Positions 8,223 to 18,871 of a stretch of DNA of 64,000 nucleotides are shown in pieces. The first letter of the stretch is position 1, and each line of letters opens with the position of its first letter. The notes beneath the pieces were generated by a model. That model was not told where the DNA came from and searched no databases. It was given only the letters and a program-made list of their open reading frames with translations. A program made the translations under genes and the position numbers. Source of the DNA: ZC4RG30 sp039932715 (lineage in GTDB: Bacteria; Pseudomonadota; Gammaproteobacteria; Steroidobacterales; Steroidobacteraceae); assembly GCA_039932715.1 (NCBI GenBank), contig JBDTPN010000001.1, forward strand, positions 1 through 64,000. The letters run 5' to 3'.

Positions 8223-8807
8223 TCAGGTTGCGCCGTGCGCATCCATCAGGCTGATTGCGGCTTCACGCGCGGACTGGGCAGCACCGGTGTTGCCATCCAT
8301 CTGGCTGGATACGGCAGCGCCGTCATAGAGCAGCACCAGCTGGCGCGTCAGGGAAGCAGGATCGCGCGCTCCCGTGGCTGCAGTGAGCTGACCCAGCAGG
8401 CTGCGCAGCCATTCCCGTGATACATCGCAGACACTTTTGACGCTGTCTTCGCTGCGCAGCTCGGCATTGGCGCGCACGAACGCACAGCCGCGATAGCCTG
8501 CATTTGCAGCGTTTTCGCGCATGTCGTCGAAAACGCTGAGGATCTTGTCGCGCGGCGAGTCATGTTTCGCCAGGCGGGCCGTCATCCGGGAAACGCGGGC
8601 CTCATGACGCGCAGTGAGATAGGCGCGGATCAATTCGTCCTTGCTGCCGAAGGCGTTGTAGAGAGAGGCCTTGGCCACCCCCGCGCGCTCGATGACCCTG
8701 TCGATGCCCACGGTGTTGATGCCTTCCTCATAGAAAAGCTCCTGGGCCGCTGCCAGCAGGCGCTCCCGGGCAGAAATCTTTTCCAGAACAATAGGTTTGG
8801 TGTTCAT
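8223..8807 (-). CDS. TetR/AcrR family repressor
   Basis: Transcriptional repressor of 194 residues. An N-terminal helix-turn-helix covers about residues 12-60 (RLLAAAQELFYEEGINTVGIDRV, with AGVAKASLYNAFGSKDEL as recognition region). The C-terminal ligand domain resembles the YxaF/LmrA type, with GCAFVRANAEL near residue 108. It is preceded by AGGAG 7 nt before the ATG. It is divergent from the MFS gene at 8900, and the 92-bp gap holds two palindromic operators. It most likely represses the MFS-SDR pair and itself. The inducer is unknown. Confidence 0.9.
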   Translation of the reverse strand: MNTKPIVLEKISARERLLAAAQELFYEEGINTVGIDRVIERAGVAKASLYNAFGSKDELIRAYLTARHEARVSRMTARLAKHDSPRDKILSVFDDMRENAANAGYRGCAFVRANAELRSEDSVKSVCDVSREWLRSLLGQLTAATGARDPASLTRQLVLLYDGAAVSSQMDGNTGAAQSAREAAISLMDAHGAT

Positions 8808-8820
8808 GCCATTTCTCCTG

Positions 8821-8877
8821 TTGACGATAGTAGACCGATCGGTATACTCCGGTCCAGTCGTAGACAGAACGGTCTAC
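8821..8877 (+). promoter_or_regulatory. promoter with twin TetR-type operators
   Basis: A plus-strand promoter TTGACG (8821-8826), 16 bp, TATACT (8843-8848) drives the MFS gene. Operator 1 is the near-perfect palindrome TAGACCGATCGGTATA at 8831-8846, between and overlapping the promoter elements. Operator 2 is GTAGACAGAACGGTCTAC at 8860-8877, downstream of the start point. Both share GTAGAC/GTCTA half-sites, and their centres are 31 bp apart, close to three helical turns. This fits cooperative binding by the adjacent TetR protein, controlling both directions. Confidence 0.8.
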
Positions 8878-8899
8878 CTAGGCACGCAGGGAGAGATGT

Positions 8900-9892
8900 A
8901 TGAGTTCCGAGTCCACCGCAACCAGGCCTCCCGCAGTGGCGTTCTACCTGTTGGCTTCCATCACGGTGGCATTCATGGCGGCGGCTAGTGCCCCGATGCC
9001 GCTTTATCCGTACTACCAGTCAGAGTGGGGGTTCAGCCCGCTCACCATCACAGTGATTTTTGGCGTGTATGCGCTGGCCGTTCTGGCAGCGTTGCTGGTC
9101 TTCGGCAGACTGTCAGATCATGTGGGTCGCAAGCCAGTGCTGTTCGCATCCATCGCCGCCGTCGGTGCCGGCCTGCTGGATCTGGACAAGGGTCGCGGCG
9201 CGTTGGCCAATGCCATTACTACTCCCGTCGGCACCGCAACGGGCGGCATTGTGGCGGGTCTATTCGTCCGCCTGCTGCCTGCACCCACCGAGCTGATCTA
9301 CTTCGTGCTGGGCGCAGTTGTAGTGGCGCAGGGCATCGCACTGCTGTGGATGGATGAGACAACAAAGGTGCGCCCCGGCGCGCTCGCGTCACTGCGTCCG
9401 CAGTTCAGTTTCTCTTCGGGCATACGCGCAGCGCTGCTCAGCGGGCTGGCGATGTTTGCGGTGGCCGGCAGCGGCGGCATTGCCATCGTGCTGCTGCAAG
9501 AGCAGACACCTCGCGAAGCAATGAAAATAGGTGCGGTGGCCCTTTCCATTGGCGTGCTGGTCATCGTGACTTCCTTGTCACTTCACACAACACTGCTGTT
9601 CTTCGCGGGCCTCATGGTCACGGGTGTGGGCTTTGGCACCGGCTTCCAGGGCGCATTGCGCAGCATCGTCAGCCAGGCGCATGCGGATGAACGTGCCGGC
9701 GTGCTGTCGGTGATCTTCGTCATCGCGTATCTCTCCATGGGGCTGCCCGCCATGGGTGCGGGATACCTGCTGTCAAGACACAATGACCTTTCGAGTGTCA
9801 CCGCCGAATTCAGCGCTGCCATCGCAGTGCTGGCATTGCTGCCGCTGATTCCACTGCCACGTTGGCCCATCGCGGCACGTGGCAACACCTAA
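8900..9892 (+). CDS. MFS transporter with two internal in-frame deletions
   Basis: Major facilitator protein, probably a drug or metabolite exporter because it is paired with a TetR repressor. The start is supported by GGGAGAG before the ATG. It is only 330 residues; relatives of this type have about 390-410. The family landmark between TM2 and TM3 (GRLSDHVGRKPVL) is present, but right after FASIAA the sequence jumps to the post-TM4 motif LLDLDKGRGALANA. A second jump occurs in the C-terminal half (GLAMFAVAGSGGIAIVLL). About 35-45 residues seem missing at each point, relative to relatives I remember. The frame is intact. It may be non-functional or a real minimised form. Confidence 0.8.
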   Translation: MSSESTATRPPAVAFYLLASITVAFMAAASAPMPLYPYYQSEWGFSPLTITVIFGVYALAVLAALLVFGRLSDHVGRKPVLFASIAAVGAGLLDLDKGRGALANAITTPVGTATGGIVAGLFVRLLPAPTELIYFVLGAVVVAQGIALLWMDETTKVRPGALASLRPQFSFSSGIRAALLSGLAMFAVAGSGGIAIVLLQEQTPREAMKIGAVALSIGVLVIVTSLSLHTTLLFFAGLMVTGVGFGTGFQGALRSIVSQAHADERAGVLSVIFVIAYLSMGLPAMGAGYLLSRHNDLSSVTAEFSAAIAVLALLPLIPLPRWPIAARGNT

Positions 9893-9915
9893 AAACTTTC
9901 AAAAAGGAAAACACC

Positions 9916-10662
9916 ATGACTTTCCCCGTTGTATTGATTACTGGCAGCCTCACCGGCATTGGTCGCGCTTCTGCTTTCGCACTGGCTCGCGAAGGCGCGC
10001 GCCTGATTGTTTCAGGCCGCCACGAGGAGCCGGGCCAGGCCCTGGCCAAGGAACTGCGCGCCACTGGCGCAGAAGCTGAATTCATTCGCGCGGATGTGCG
10101 CGACGATGCGCAGGTGCGCGAGCTGGTCGACGCCGCGGTCAAGCGCTTCGGCAGGCTTGATGCGGCCGTCAACAATGCAGGCACTGAAGGCAAGACCGGC
10201 CCGATAACCGAGCAGACCGCCGAGAGCTATGCAGCCACATTTGATACCAATGTGTTGGGCGTGCTGCTGAGCATGAAGCATGAAATCCGCGTGATGCAGC
10301 AACAGGGCAGTGGCAACATCGTCAACATCTCATCCGTGCTGGGCAAGGTGGGCACCGCCGGCGCCGCGGTTTATGTTGCCAGCAAGCACGCGGTCGAAGG
10401 CCTGACCAAAGCGGCCGCGCTGGAAGTGGCCCCGCTGGGCATTCGCGTCAACGTGGTGGCGCCAGGCCCCATTGACACCGGAATGCTCGATCGCTTCGTG
10501 GGCGGGGATGACGGCAAATCACGGTTGGCTGCCCATGTGCCGCTCAAGCGCGTTGGCAAACCCGACGAAGTAGCTGCAGCAGTAGTATTTCTCGCGCTGG
10601 GCAAGTCGAGCTTCGTGACCGGCCATTCCCTGTCGGTGGACGGTGGGCTCGGCGCGGGCTGA
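9916..10662 (+). CDS. short-chain dehydrogenase/reductase
   Basis: Classical SDR oxidoreductase of 248 residues, NAD(P)-dependent. The Rossmann motif is TGSLTGIG (variant of TGxxxGIG) at residues about 9-16. NNAG is near 88, the catalytic Ser is in NISSV, and YVASK carries the catalytic Tyr and Lys. PGPIDTGM and a C-terminal SVDGGLGAG complete the fold. The ATG at 9916 has AAAGGAAAA upstream; an in-frame ATG at 9862 would overlap the MFS gene and lacks support. It lies 23 bp after the MFS gene, so the two are probably coexpressed under the TetR repressor. The substrate cannot be told. Confidence 0.92.
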   Translation: MTFPVVLITGSLTGIGRASAFALAREGARLIVSGRHEEPGQALAKELRATGAEAEFIRADVRDDAQVRELVDAAVKRFGRLDAAVNNAGTEGKTGPITEQTAESYAATFDTNVLGVLLSMKHEIRVMQQQGSGNIVNISSVLGKVGTAGAAVYVASKHAVEGLTKAAALEVAPLGIRVNVVAPGPIDTGMLDRFVGGDDGKSRLAAHVPLKRVGKPDEVAAAVVFLALGKSSFVTGHSLSVDGGLGAG

Positions 10663-10670
10663 AATGCACG

Positions 10671-12028
10671 TCAGAGAGTGCGGCGCGCAATCACCGCTGG
10701 ACGATTAAGGTGCCAGTCGAGCGTCTGCCAACGACGGCGTGCATGCTGTCTCAGCAGCAGCGACAGCAACACTGAAATCGCGATCATCACTGGCGCAACT
10801 ACCGGTGAGATACCCGTGGTCTGTGGCAACAACAGGATCATCTGCACGATCAGGCCCAGACCAAGAAGAATGCAGCCTCCAATGGCTCCCGCTGTCCAGC
10901 CCCGTGTCTGCGCGAGCCCGAAATAGAAGAGAACTGTCGCATAGGCCATCTGGGAAACTGCGTAGACCAGAATCCTGCTGGCCAGGTCCGGTTTGACGGC
11001 AATGGAAAATGCGGCCAACACGATTGCGGCAGTGACCACCATCAGGGCGAAGGCCTGCAACGCGGTTCGCTCGCCAACCGCAAACAGCCCGGACCGGTCC
11101 AGTCCAGCACGCAGCCACAGCATCCGCGCGCGTCGGGCCACCATGTACGACAGGCCGCCGGCGATTCCCGAGAAGATGGTCACGAAGGTAACGGGAAGCG
11201 CTGCGACGCCAGAGCTGGCTTTTCGCTGCAGCAGGTAGAAGGGCAGAATCACCAGAGCCGAAAGCAGTCCGGGCAGCAGGTAGCCAAGGCGCGAAGACGT
11301 GCCCAGCAGATATGTCCGTATGGCCACGGCACGCGAATCACCGCGAGATTCGGTGAGTGTGCTGTACCAGCCGCCAGTGTTGTTTTCGCCCATGCCCACG
11401 GGTGATGTGCTGCCCACCCACCCGGGTCGGCGAACCTCCCTTGCTTGCAGGTACCAGAATGCGAACACCAGCCAGGCAATGGTTGCGGCACCAGCCAGGA
11501 CCATGGGCGGTGATCCAAGTGCGTTGAAGAGCTCCCGGCTCCTGGAAATAATTGCTATGAAGCCGATGCAGATGGGCAGGGACCAGAGGCGCGATGCGCT
11601 GGCGACGAAACTCATCAGCCAGAAGAGGCCAAAGGCGCCCCATAGTGCGAAGGCGAATTGCACCAACGTGAATGGAGGTTTGGCGCCCGGGCCGGGACGT
11701 GCGGAGCCCATCGCCTGTGTGGCTGCCCAAAGGGTGAGCGCACAGATCGCAGTCATCACGCAGATCGTTAGCAAGGACGCGGCCAGCATTTTCCAGCGGG
11801 CGCCGGGTCGCAACTGCAAGGTGCTGCGCGATGAACCGAAGCGCATGGACGTGCCGCCCATCACCAAGGGGACAAATACGATGAAGAAGGCGCCGAGGAA
11901 AGCCGCGACAGCGAACGGGGGCGAGTGCGCCAGCAAAGCAATTGCGACCAGTATCGCGCCGGCAATCGACAGCCACTTCTGCAGCGGCACGATGGAGAAG
12001 TAGGTCAACGCCATGCGCAACATCGCAT

Positions 12029-12032
<4 letters not shown>
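10671..12032 (-). CDS. ABC transporter membrane protein (large, polytopic)
   Basis: Integral membrane protein of 453 residues with roughly ten to twelve hydrophobic stretches and no recognisable enzyme motif. The central loop (about residues 200-235) is polar and rich in Gly, Ser and Thr. It begins 4 bp inside the ATP-binding gene (overlap 12029-12032) and follows a GntR regulator of the YtrA type. That is the usual order for GntR-ATPase-permease cassettes dealing with envelope stress or peptide export. It is the permease by context; sequence alone does not identify it. It converges with the SDR gene, with 8 bp between stops. Confidence 0.8.
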
Positions 12033-12909
<877 letters not shown>

Positions 12910-12913
<4 letters not shown>

Positions 12914-13287
12914 CGCTTTGCTCCCAGCTTCTTTTTCAAGTGATCGATGACTTCCGAATCGTGCAGTTCGAGCTGTCGTGCAGACAGCGCCAATGCCTCG
13001 AGCTGCGGCTCAATCTGTTTGAGTCTTGCGGCGACGCTCGTCTGGTTCTTTGTCCGCGCGGCCACAGCCATGGGCTTGCCGCGCCGACGTTCCAGCAGGC
13101 CTTCGGCCTCGAGCAGGCTATAAGCCTTGGAAATAGTCATGGGATGCACCGTGTGCTCCTGTGCCATCTCGCGCACGGATGGCAACTCGGCTCCAGGTGC
13201 CAACAGGCCACTGGCGACGAGGCGCCGCACCTGGTCGATCAGCTGCTGGTAGATGGGTACGCTGGTATGCGGGTCGAGTATAAACAT
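12910..13287 (-). CDS. GntR family regulator, YtrA type
   Basis: Short GntR regulator of 125 residues. The N-terminal winged helix has PIYQQLIDQVRRLVASG, then LPSVREMAQEHTVHPMTISKAY, and it is followed by only a short helical C-terminus. That is the YtrA subfamily, which typically sits first in an operon with an ABC transporter and represses it. The operator-like palindrome just upstream of the start fits autorepression. It overlaps the ATPase gene by 4 bp (ATGA). Confidence 0.9.
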
Positions 13288-13295
13288 GTGTATCC

Positions 13296-13321
13296 GTGTG
13301 TACTAGTACTATAGGACACAC
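13296..13321 (-). promoter_or_regulatory. inverted repeat operator/promoter of the GntR-ABC operon
   Basis: GTGTG (13296-13300) and CACAC (13317-13321) form an inverted repeat with a 16-bp AT-rich spacer. The minus-strand spacer contains TATAGT (13313-13308) as a probable -10, with TTGCGT (13337-13332) 18 bp further upstream. The repeat lies 9-34 bp before the gntR start codon. YtrA regulators are known to bind GTGTA-N-TACAC-like repeats, so this is a likely autoregulatory site. Confidence 0.55.
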
Positions 13322-13361
13322 AGGATTGACGACGCAAGCACTGGCGCGTGACGGGCTTATG

Positions 13362-16300
13362 TCACCTGCGAATCATGTACTCGAGGTCGGCGCTCTGTGC
13401 CTTGCCGGATTCGGTCTTGAGCGTCCAGCGATCACCAATGGTGTAGCGCAGCTTGAGCGTGTTGATGGCCTCGGCCAGGCTGATGCCGTAACTGATATAG
13501 AGCCGGTCCGACAGATAACGGCCGAACACCAGCGAAGTGTCAAACTCGTTCGATGTCCCGTTGATGGGTTGGGACTCTATACCCACATCCTCGATGCCGA
13601 CCTTGCTGCCGTAGCGCTGCGCGAAGATGGCGCCGCCTTGCGCCAGCAGCGCACTGCGCCCCGCATTATTGCCGCTGCTGGATTGCGCGCTGTCGAGCGT
13701 GCCACCTGCCAGGATCAGCGTGGCTATCTGCTGCTGCGGGATGGAAGGTTCCGAATAGAAGGTCATGCGCTGCGATCGCAGGGTGCCGCGTACGTTTACA
13801 CCGGCAATGATATTGGGAAATTCCTTCTGCGCGCGCAGGTCGACGCCCGGATCGTTGACCGGGCCATTATTGAAGATGAGCCGGCCCCGCTCGATATCCA
13901 GCCGCCGGCCCAGCGCGACGAACTTTCCCTCGACGATGTTGAGTTCGCCCTGGCCGCGCGTGACTTCGCCATCGTCGGAACGCAGCGTGATGCTGCCTCC
14001 CAGTCGCGCAGTGAGGCCAAAGGCATCCACGTTGACCTGGTCTCCCAGCACCAGTTTTACGTTACTGGTAACTATCCATCGATTGTTGGGATCTTCCGGG
14101 GTTGCGCCCACCAGCACCTCGTCACTGGAAGCCAGGACGGCATTGGTCAGGTCTGCCGGTGCCAGGCGCGCGAAGGGGATCAACACCTCGCCGCTGGCGT
14201 TGATGCGACGTCCTTCAAGTTTGAAGTCGAGGTTGGGCGAAGCGTCAATCTGGCCCTCAGGTACGTTGACGACTCGAAGGTGTTCGCCCTCGACGTGCAA
14301 CTCGCCAAAGGGTTCGCGATTGCGCCATGCCAGGTTGCCATGGAACTTTGCAGTGCCGGCACCGAAACTTGAATGACCCGAGATCTCCAGATTCTCGGCG
14401 TTGAACTTGGCGTCCAGCGACAAGTCCCTGAGTGACAGGTTGATCTGGTACACATCGAGCTGCGCTTCGCGCAGTTGCAGCTGGCCGTTGATCTCTGGTT
14501 TGCCAAGGGTGCCAGCTATGCTGATGTTGGTGCTGAGTCGGCCAGTGGCGCGGTCGATGCTGCCCAGATACACGTCGAGCAGCCCCAGTGCGTCTGTGGT
14601 TGCAACCAGCGAACCTTTGATCGGGTAGTCGCGCCACTCATCCCCGGTTCGCTGGCCTGAAAGTTCACCGCGAATGTTTCCGGATTCAGCGGCGTCGAGG
14701 CTGACCTTGGCCTCGAAGGCATCCTGCGTCACGGTGGCATCGACGCGACCTGAACCCAGTGCCATGCGCTCCTCGCGCGCGTTTGAAAGCGCCTGGTGCA
14801 ACACCGCTTCGCGCAACTGCGCATGGAATTCGCCCGTGGGTAGATGGCCGGTGGTACCGGCAGCCTTGCCTTCGATGTTGAGCGTGCCTTCATACGTCAC
14901 ATCCTGCGACAGACCCGCGGTTAGCATATGCAGCGGCAGGCTCGTGGCTGAAAAGCTTGCATCCCAGGCGCCACTGTCGGCACGCTCGGCGCTGACGCAC
15001 AGCCGCTCCTGCTCACCCTTGAGACACAGGTCGCGCGTCAGCAGCAGCTTTGTGCTGAACTGCACCGGCGCGGGGGCTTCCAGCGCAAGCTTCACGTGAC
15101 GGGAGCCCTTGAGGGGTGAATCCGAAATCACGTCAAGAGACTGGAACCGGCCTTGCCACAGCCCATCGTGGAATGCGCCCGCTGCCGTCATCGAAACGCG
15201 CAGCGGATCGGCAACCACGCCCACGGTCAATTGCTGTGCCGCATTGGTTCCTTCAACCAGGACACGCGCACTTTGCAGCGTGCGCCCCCCGTACTTGAGT
15301 CCGGACAGTTCAATGGTGCCCTCGGTCTTGCCAGCGCCGCCCGGTTCGATATTCAGATCTGCGTTGAGGCCGGCAAGTTCGCTGCCGTGCCACTCGAAGC
15401 TCGTGCCCTTGGCCTTGAGTTTTATCACCCGCTGTCCTGGTGGTCCCGCGAATCGCCCCCGTGCATTGACCTGGCCGCGCGCTTCGGGGTCGAGAAGGCT
15501 GAGGTCATCTGCATCGATCACGAAGTCGAGGTCCGGCGCGGTGCCCAGGTTGCCGTTGAGCACCAGGTGCGTCTTGCCGAAGCGCAGGTCGATCCCCTTG
15601 AACTGCCAGGCGTCGTTGCCCACCGAGCGCAGGATCTGCCCGCTGCCAGAGGCTTTCTGTCCACGCAGCACGCCATTGAGATTGGTGAACGCAACATCAA
15701 GCGCGCCGCGATTGCCAAAGGGTGCACCCTTGGCATCAAACGCAAAGGAAAGCCGGCCTGGCAGATCCGGGCGCAGCAGCGTGGGGTCCACGTCGTGCGC
15801 GTTGCCCTTTATCCGCCAGCTTTCTCCCGGACTCCAGCGCACTTCGCCATTGAGGTCGGCGGTGCCGTGCAACAGCACCAGGTTTGCGCTCTTTATCTGC
15901 AGCGAATCGCTGGCTAGTGCGCCCTGCATCTTGGCCTGGAACAAGGGCAGGGGATCCGCCAGCACGTCACCCTGCGCTTCAAGGTTCCAGGGGCGAATGC
16001 CCTTGAGGCTGAGGCTGCCGCGCGGACTGCTGAACGCGGGCTTGTCCGCAGACAGCGGCCAGCGAAAGTCCGTCCACTGCCCGCTGAGGTCGAGCTGCGG
16101 TCCGCCTTCCACCACCGCCACCGTGCCGCTGACTTTCATGTCGGTTCGCGAGGCTGCATGGCGTATGTCGGCGTGCTTGATCAGCAGTTTTTTCTCCACG
16201 TAGGCCCCAGCAAAATCCACGTCGAGTGGACCTGCCGCCAGGCCCGCCGGATTCAGCGCACCCTGGGCCGCAAACCCGGATGGGTCTGCCTGGATGTCGA

Positions 16301-17123
16301 GCTTGCCGGAAATCAGTCCCAGGGCCTTGCCGCCACCAAACGGCTGCAGGTCAAAATCGCGCACGTCCCCGGTGCCGCGAAATTTCCAGCCCGTGGTCAG
16401 TGTCAGCGCCGAGCCACGCACCACTGCATGGAAGGGTTTGTCGATGTTGACCGTCATGGGCAGCGCATCGAAATCGCCCTTGATCTGCGCCGTGGCATGC
16501 CACCGGGGCTGGCGCGGCATCTGCCACACCACGTCGATGTCGCCTTCAAGTCCCAGTGGATGGGCTGCCAACAACCGTCCCGATGCCTTGAACAGTGCGT
16601 CCTGGAATTGCGCCTGTGCGCGCCGTATGCGCAGCTGCCTGGGATATACGTTGGCCGCGCCTGATATGCCCGTGAACACGACTTCCACACCATTGGGTGC
16701 GGTGATCACGGCCCGCCCGACGCGCGCGTCTGCGGCGTCTATCTGCAGCAGGCGTGGCAGGAAATGCGGCGAGCCTTTTTCATCCGATTCGAAGTGGTGC
16801 GCGAGTACGTGCACAGATTCCGCGCTGAGATCGGGAAAGCTGATGGTCTGGACCAACAGCGGGGCGAAGCGCATCTTTCCCTGCACATTGCTGATGAGGA
16901 TGTCGGAGTACTTGCTCTCGATACGCACCGAGTCAGCCGCAAAGCCACGCACCAGCGTGCCGTGGACGCCGCGCACGGTCACGGTGATGGCTCCCATTTT
17001 CCCCAGCCCTTGCGCGACGAGCCGCAGGCCCGATTCGGTGGTGGCAACCACGAACATCAGTGTGGCCGGCACCAGAATCACCAGCACCACCAACCCCAGC
17101 AATATCTTGCGACGCAGGCTCAT
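13362..17123 (-). CDS. tamB: translocation and assembly module protein TamB
   Basis: Very long periplasm-spanning protein of 1253 residues. An N-terminal signal anchor (about residues 5-28, ILLGLVVLVILVPATLMFV) is followed by a repetitive beta-strand-rich middle of AsmA/TamB type. The C-terminal DUF490 domain covers about residues 900-1253, with GSITLRSDDGEV, NNPGVDLRA-like and YGSKVGIEDVGIES elements, and the end is DLEYMIRR. TamB bridges the inner membrane to the barrel protein TamA and takes part in outer-membrane protein insertion or lipid transport. It overlaps tamA by 4 bp. Length matches proteobacterial TamB. Confidence 0.95.
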   Translation of the reverse strand: MSLRRKILLGLVVLVILVPATLMFVVATTESGLRLVAQGLGKMGAITVTVRGVHGTLVRGFAADSVRIESKYSDILISNVQGKMRFAPLLVQTISFPDLSAESVHVLAHHFESDEKGSPHFLPRLLQIDAADARVGRAVITAPNGVEVVFTGISGAANVYPRQLRIRRAQAQFQDALFKASGRLLAAHPLGLEGDIDVVWQMPRQPRWHATAQIKGDFDALPMTVNIDKPFHAVVRGSALTLTTGWKFRGTGDVRDFDLQPFGGGKALGLISGKLDIQADPSGFAAQGALNPAGLAAGPLDVDFAGAYVEKKLLIKHADIRHAASRTDMKVSGTVAVVEGGPQLDLSGQWTDFRWPLSADKPAFSSPRGSLSLKGIRPWNLEAQGDVLADPLPLFQAKMQGALASDSLQIKSANLVLLHGTADLNGEVRWSPGESWRIKGNAHDVDPTLLRPDLPGRLSFAFDAKGAPFGNRGALDVAFTNLNGVLRGQKASGSGQILRSVGNDAWQFKGIDLRFGKTHLVLNGNLGTAPDLDFVIDADDLSLLDPEARGQVNARGRFAGPPGQRVIKLKAKGTSFEWHGSELAGLNADLNIEPGGAGKTEGTIELSGLKYGGRTLQSARVLVEGTNAAQQLTVGVVADPLRVSMTAAGAFHDGLWQGRFQSLDVISDSPLKGSRHVKLALEAPAPVQFSTKLLLTRDLCLKGEQERLCVSAERADSGAWDASFSATSLPLHMLTAGLSQDVTYEGTLNIEGKAAGTTGHLPTGEFHAQLREAVLHQALSNAREERMALGSGRVDATVTQDAFEAKVSLDAAESGNIRGELSGQRTGDEWRDYPIKGSLVATTDALGLLDVYLGSIDRATGRLSTNISIAGTLGKPEINGQLQLREAQLDVYQINLSLRDLSLDAKFNAENLEISGHSSFGAGTAKFHGNLAWRNREPFGELHVEGEHLRVVNVPEGQIDASPNLDFKLEGRRINASGEVLIPFARLAPADLTNAVLASSDEVLVGATPEDPNNRWIVTSNVKLVLGDQVNVDAFGLTARLGGSITLRSDDGEVTRGQGELNIVEGKFVALGRRLDIERGRLIFNNGPVNDPGVDLRAQKEFPNIIAGVNVRGTLRSQRMTFYSEPSIPQQQIATLILAGGTLDSAQSSSGNNAGRSALLAQGGAIFAQRYGSKVGIEDVGIESQPINGTSNEFDTSLVFGRYLSDRLYISYGISLAEAINTLKLRYTIGDRWTLKTESGKAQSADLEYMIRR

Positions 17124-18871
17124 AGCTTTGGCGAAATGTTGAGATGCAGCCGCGGCCCCCCGCTGCTGGACAAGGGTTGTGCGATATCCATGCCCAGTGT
17201 CACGACGGGCAGGCGATAGCGCAGGCCAACACCGACGGAATATTCCATTGGATCGCCGAGATTGTTGAACGCGTTGCCCACGTCAAAGAATACGGCAGCG
17301 GCCAGGTCGTGCGGCAGGTCGCGCACGAACTCGACGGTGCCCGCCAGCAGGTAGCGGCCGCCGGTCTTCTCCAGTCGCGTCGTCCCATTATCCTGGAGCA
17401 CCGGCTCCTCGGGCGACAGGCTGTTGTAGCCGAAGCCGCGAACGCTTCGGTCACCGCCAGCGAAAAAACGGTAAATGCCGGGCAGGTCATCAAAGTTATT
17501 CACCAGTGCGGCGCCCATTTCGGCGCGGGTCAGCAGGTGCCAGCGATCGGCGATATCGAACACGCGTTCGGATTGCACGTGCAGGCGCACGAAATCCGAG
17601 TCTGAGCCCAGTGTCTTGGTCGAGCCGATGAGCTCTATAAGAAGAGTGCGGCTGAACAGCGCTTCGCCCAGGAAGCCCTCGGGCACCGATGCCAGTGTGA
17701 TGCCGGGCACCAGCAGGTTGCTGGTGCTTTCTTCTGCGCCCTTAAGGGTGGTGGTGCTCGTTGCCGCCACAGAATAAACATACTGCCAGCGGCCACGCAC
17801 CTTGGTGATGGAAGGCTGCACCGAGTATTCGCGCGTATCCAGATCGCCGGACTTCTCATCATCGATAAGTGCCTCGATGGAAAACTTCTCCAGCGCCGGA
17901 TCGCCGATGGGAATGTCATAGCGCGCGTCCAACCTTTGCTTGATTGCAGAGGCTGTGAGTTCAACGCGCAGGCGATGGCCGCGGTCATTGACGCGTGAGT
18001 CGGTCCATCCCAGGGTGCCACGCACAGAGGTATCCGTGCCGTAGCCGCCGGCAATGGTGAACTGGCGCGTGCTCTTGGTTGCGGTAATGGTGACCGGCAC
18101 AGTGAGGTTCACCGGGTCCGGGTCGCCGGGAGTGACTTCCACCGTTGAGAAATAGAGGCTGTCATCCAGCGCGAACTGTGTGCGCAGCAATTCCGTGGAG
18201 CTGTACGGGTCGCCTTCGTGAAAACGCAGGAAACGTTTGACCAGCTCCGGACGAATGACGGCCTGCTCAATGTTGATGGCGCCGAATCGGTAGTGGGGGC
18301 CGGTATCCAGCAACAAGTCGATCTGCGCCGTTTTCGCTGCCACATCCACCCGCATCTCGTTGCGAACCAGGCGTGCGCGCAGATAGCCGTTGGAGGCAGC
18401 TGTGCGCTCCAGGTTGCCCTTGACCTGTTCATACACGCCGTGATTGAGGCGCGTGTCCGGGCGCAGCGAAGTCTGGTGCTTGGCCGAATCGAATGCCGCA
18501 TCATCGGCTCCAGGGCCCTGCACCTGCACGCTGACGGTGGTGATCATCACCGGTGTACCAGGTTCGATGTCGATCTTTACCCGCCATTCCTGTTCATCGC
18601 CAAAGAAATCGGCTTTCACCACCGGCTCGTAGAATCCAAAGGGTCGCAGCGCACTGCGCACCTCGCGGTCGATGCGGTTGAACAGGCCTGTCATCATCTC
18701 CTTGTCGATGTCCTTGCGTTCGCGACTGCGCTCCACGCTCAGGAAGGTGACGACATTGGCGCGCAGATCACCCTCGACCCCGGTGATCTCGACCTTGATG
18801 CCGGCGGGTGCGAGTGCGGGCGCCAATGCAAGCAGCATTGCCAGTACTCGCAGCACCAGCGCTTTTTTCAA
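17120..18871 (-). CDS. tamA: outer-membrane assembly barrel protein TamA
   Basis: Omp85-family protein of 583 residues. A signal peptide (about residues 1-22, ending APALAPA) leads into POTRA domains over about residues 24-270, then a 16-strand barrel. The hallmark RFFAGGDRSVRGFGYNSLSP is present with the conserved VRGF-type motif, corresponding to the L6 loop that contacts the barrel interior. It works with TamB, encoded immediately downstream with a 4-bp overlap, and itself overlaps the upstream NRDE gene by 4 bp. Length and order are typical of tamAB. Confidence 0.95.
   Translation of the reverse strand: MKKALVLRVLAMLLALAPALAPAGIKVEITGVEGDLRANVVTFLSVERSRERKDIDKEMMTGLFNRIDREVRSALRPFGFYEPVVKADFFGDEQEWRVKIDIEPGTPVMITTVSVQVQGPGADDAAFDSAKHQTSLRPDTRLNHGVYEQVKGNLERTAASNGYLRARLVRNEMRVDVAAKTAQIDLLLDTGPHYRFGAINIEQAVIRPELVKRFLRFHEGDPYSSTELLRTQFALDDSLYFSTVEVTPGDPDPVNLTVPVTITATKSTRQFTIAGGYGTDTSVRGTLGWTDSRVNDRGHRLRVELTASAIKQRLDARYDIPIGDPALEKFSIEALIDDEKSGDLDTREYSVQPSITKVRGRWQYVYSVAATSTTTLKGAEESTSNLLVPGITLASVPEGFLGEALFSRTLLIELIGSTKTLGSDSDFVRLHVQSERVFDIADRWHLLTRAEMGAALVNNFDDLPGIYRFFAGGDRSVRGFGYNSLSPEEPVLQDNGTTRLEKTGGRYLLAGTVEFVRDLPHDLAAAVFFDVGNAFNNLGDPMEYSVGVGLRYRLPVVTLGMDIAQPLSSSGGPRLHLNISPKL

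Noticed and set aside
6748..8328. Plus-strand open frame of 526 codons across argG and argR
   Set aside because: It is antisense to clearly recognised arginine genes, has no family signature and shows composition of a GC-rich shadow frame.
13322..13361. Terminator after tamB
   Set aside because: A short GTGAC/GTCAC pairing exists but has only five pairs and no T-run; not enough to call.
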